A stretch of 64,000 nucleotides of DNA, from NCBI GenBank assembly GCA_030770545.1, contig CM061091.1, positions 11,278,501-11,342,500 on the forward strand. Reading direction: 5' to 3'. This stretch comes from Macropodus opercularis. Its lineage: Eukaryota > Chordata > Actinopteri > Anabantiformes > Osphronemidae. This document shows, piece by piece, positions 62,070 through 64,000 of the stretch (position 1 is the first letter of the stretch; every line of letters starts with the position of its first letter). The notes under the pieces are model-generated. The model was given only the letters and a program-made list of their open reading frames with translations, did not search any database and was not told the DNA's origin. Made by a program: the position numbers and the translations under genes.

Positions 62070-64000
62070 TTTTCTCTCTCTCTCTCTTTCAGATCTTGCA
62101 CAGGAAGCAAGGAAATAAGATTTAAAATGGCTCTAAAATGCAGCGCAGCTCCATCTTTTTAAAGCTTTTTTCTCGTCTAATATTCAGTCATCATAAATTA
62201 CTGGCAAAAAACACGAGGGATTCAGACAGTACGGATTACAGCAGGATGGAGTTTGTAGGCAACTGCGTCTCTGTCATTGAAGTTGTGTTGTGTTGTAGTT
62301 AGATATGAGTATGTATGAGTACAGCATGTTACTCATGTTTGATTTGAGAGTGCAGGTAGCAGGCGACCTTGCCCCCCCTCACAACACACACACACAGGCT
62401 TGTTTCCATGTACCACTCACTGGGGAGCGTAGGAGGCCAATGTTAGGGATCGTAAGTTTGTGTTGTGCCCTAGTCAAGGACCTCCATAATGACCAACTCA
62501 ACCTTGTGACTCCTGTCTGGGAACCGGGTCCCTGGGGGTGACTGTGAATGCGGTTGTGTGTATGTTATGTGAGCAGACACAGCCCCACAATCCCTGATAA
62601 CAGAAAGTAGAAAGACCACTGGATCACAGCAAAAATGACAAAAGACACATTTATGGGTTTGATGTACCTGTCATGTGGCTGCAGTATATTTAGCTCTTAT
62701 GAAAACAAAACATGTTGTTATTTAGTGGTAAAACTCAACATTTTTTAAAAAAATTTTCTATTTCAGTAGCTCACAAAACTCACAGCTTGCATTTTCATCC
62801 CATCGCTTTTCTCATTAATCTGTGAAATTATTCACGGAGCCAGAATGAGTCACAGACATGCACTTTGGTCAAAACTATAAATGCGGCTAAAACATGAAAT
62901 GATTGATTGGCAAGTTCCGTTTGACAGGGCTAAAAAGGGCAACTTTGAGCTGCGGCTCAGCAGTGATGCCAAATGGAAAGAGACTGGGGTAAGTAGAGTA
63001 GAAAGCACCTGTCATCTCCAGCTCTCAGTCTGTTTGATTAGCATCAAATTTTAATTTTTCTCTCAGAGCTGCACACTGAAAGGTTGTTGTGCTGCTGCTG
63101 CACGGGCTCTAGTTTCCCCGAGTTTGTAGGTTATAAGGCTAATGCAAACCAGAGAAGGCAACATGACGCGATGTGTGTGTTTGCATGTGTATAACTGAGA
63201 GCAGATGCAAAGCACTTCTGCATTTAGACTTTACCCCGAAATGATAGATTCCTGATGACTCTACACGCTACCAAAATGAAGTGCAATTGTGAATACAATA
63301 CCCATCTGTTACACACTAATAGACCCCGACGTCATTAAAATAAATCCCCACCCTTGCCTGAATTATTGTCTATTGAATTAAACTATATCTCACCATGTAA
63401 AAATAAAGCACCCTATCTGGGGAAATATACAACACAATTACTTCAAAGGCTTCCCCCAAAAGCACGACACAGAGCTACACGAACGCTGGACCCCAAACAA
63501 CTCTAAACGGTTGCAGTCCCAACATGGAGGCTGTAATATTTCTTAATTGGATGATGGAAATCACACGGGCCTTTTGTTTAGCTCTGTGCACCAGGAACAC
63601 GCTATGCTCCTTCCTCCCTGACTATTCCTTGCTCGCTCTTTCTCATTTGCATATTCATTGAGATATCAATTATTTATCCTTCAGCACAGTGACTAGCTGC
63701 ATTAATACAGTATGGGACCGTATACAGTATAACAGAGAAGATGCATTTAATTGAATAATACACAAACAAACGGGTGTTAATAATATTATGCAGCGAAATA
63801 TAATGAAATAGAAAAAAATATATATAGTATAGTATTTAAAAAAATATAGTAAAATAAGCACAGCTTAGAATTCCTCAGTCGGGTTTTGCTCTTGCTGCAA
63901 ACTGTAATTATGTGTAATTATATTTACATTTTAAAACAAATGATTAAGCCAAAATGCATGTACGTAATTTAATTAAATTTAATTTAATTTAATTCATTAA
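62070..64000. other. Gene-free stretch to window end
   Basis: A T10/(TC)n run lies at about 62062-62090. TTTGATTAGCATC lies near 63035, and a degenerate AATTT repeat at about 63965-63994. No supported gene. Confidence 0.45.

Noticed and set aside
1..64000. tRNA, rRNA or microRNA genes
   Set aside because: No GGTTCGANTCC-type B box with matching cloverleaf was found; the hairpins found are too short for microRNA precursors.

Overview
The window reads as teleost fish genomic DNA. The two recognisable genes have vertebrate intron/exon structures. The rest is AT-rich non-coding sequence with long CA/GT, GA, AT, ATT and TATC microsatellites, a decayed Tc1/mariner copy, a hAT-like element, and the fish repeat ending in GGACTGGCGACCTGTCC. 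I cannot name the species. Nothing is bacterial or viral.

Layout: 1-32870 is gene desert with scattered regulatory-looking islands and a few transposon remnants. 32870-37650 holds obi1 (RNF219; RING E3 ligase that acts on the origin recognition complex), + strand, six coding exons, 659 aa. 37650-38990 is the spacer and promoter region of pou4f1. 38988-40509 holds pou4f1 (Brn3a; POU-homeodomain factor), + strand, two coding exons, 368 aa. 40510-64000 is a second gene desert. It starts with a probable 3'UTR and a cluster of four long microsatellites, followed by many islands rich in TAAT/ATTA and POU-like sites.

obi1 and pou4f1 are also neighbours in human (13q31), so this is conserved synteny and it supports the pou4f1 rather than pou4f2/pou4f3 assignment. 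obi1 is a general replication gene and pou4f1 a tissue-restricted neuronal regulator. The likely logic of the region is a developmental regulator with dispersed distal enhancers and an unrelated bystander gene beside it. The enhancer candidates are inferred from composition and motif density alone; no alignment could be run.

All other open frames I checked look like chance ORFs, microsatellite read-through, intron read-through or antisense shadows of the two genes. I found no convincing tRNA, rRNA, CRISPR array or third protein gene, and no previously undescribed system. The most interesting leads are the homeobox/POU motif cluster just upstream of pou4f1, the conserved internal Met85 of pou4f1, the dense islands in both deserts, a perfect 34-bp inverted repeat, and a possible orphan exon near 27.35 kb.
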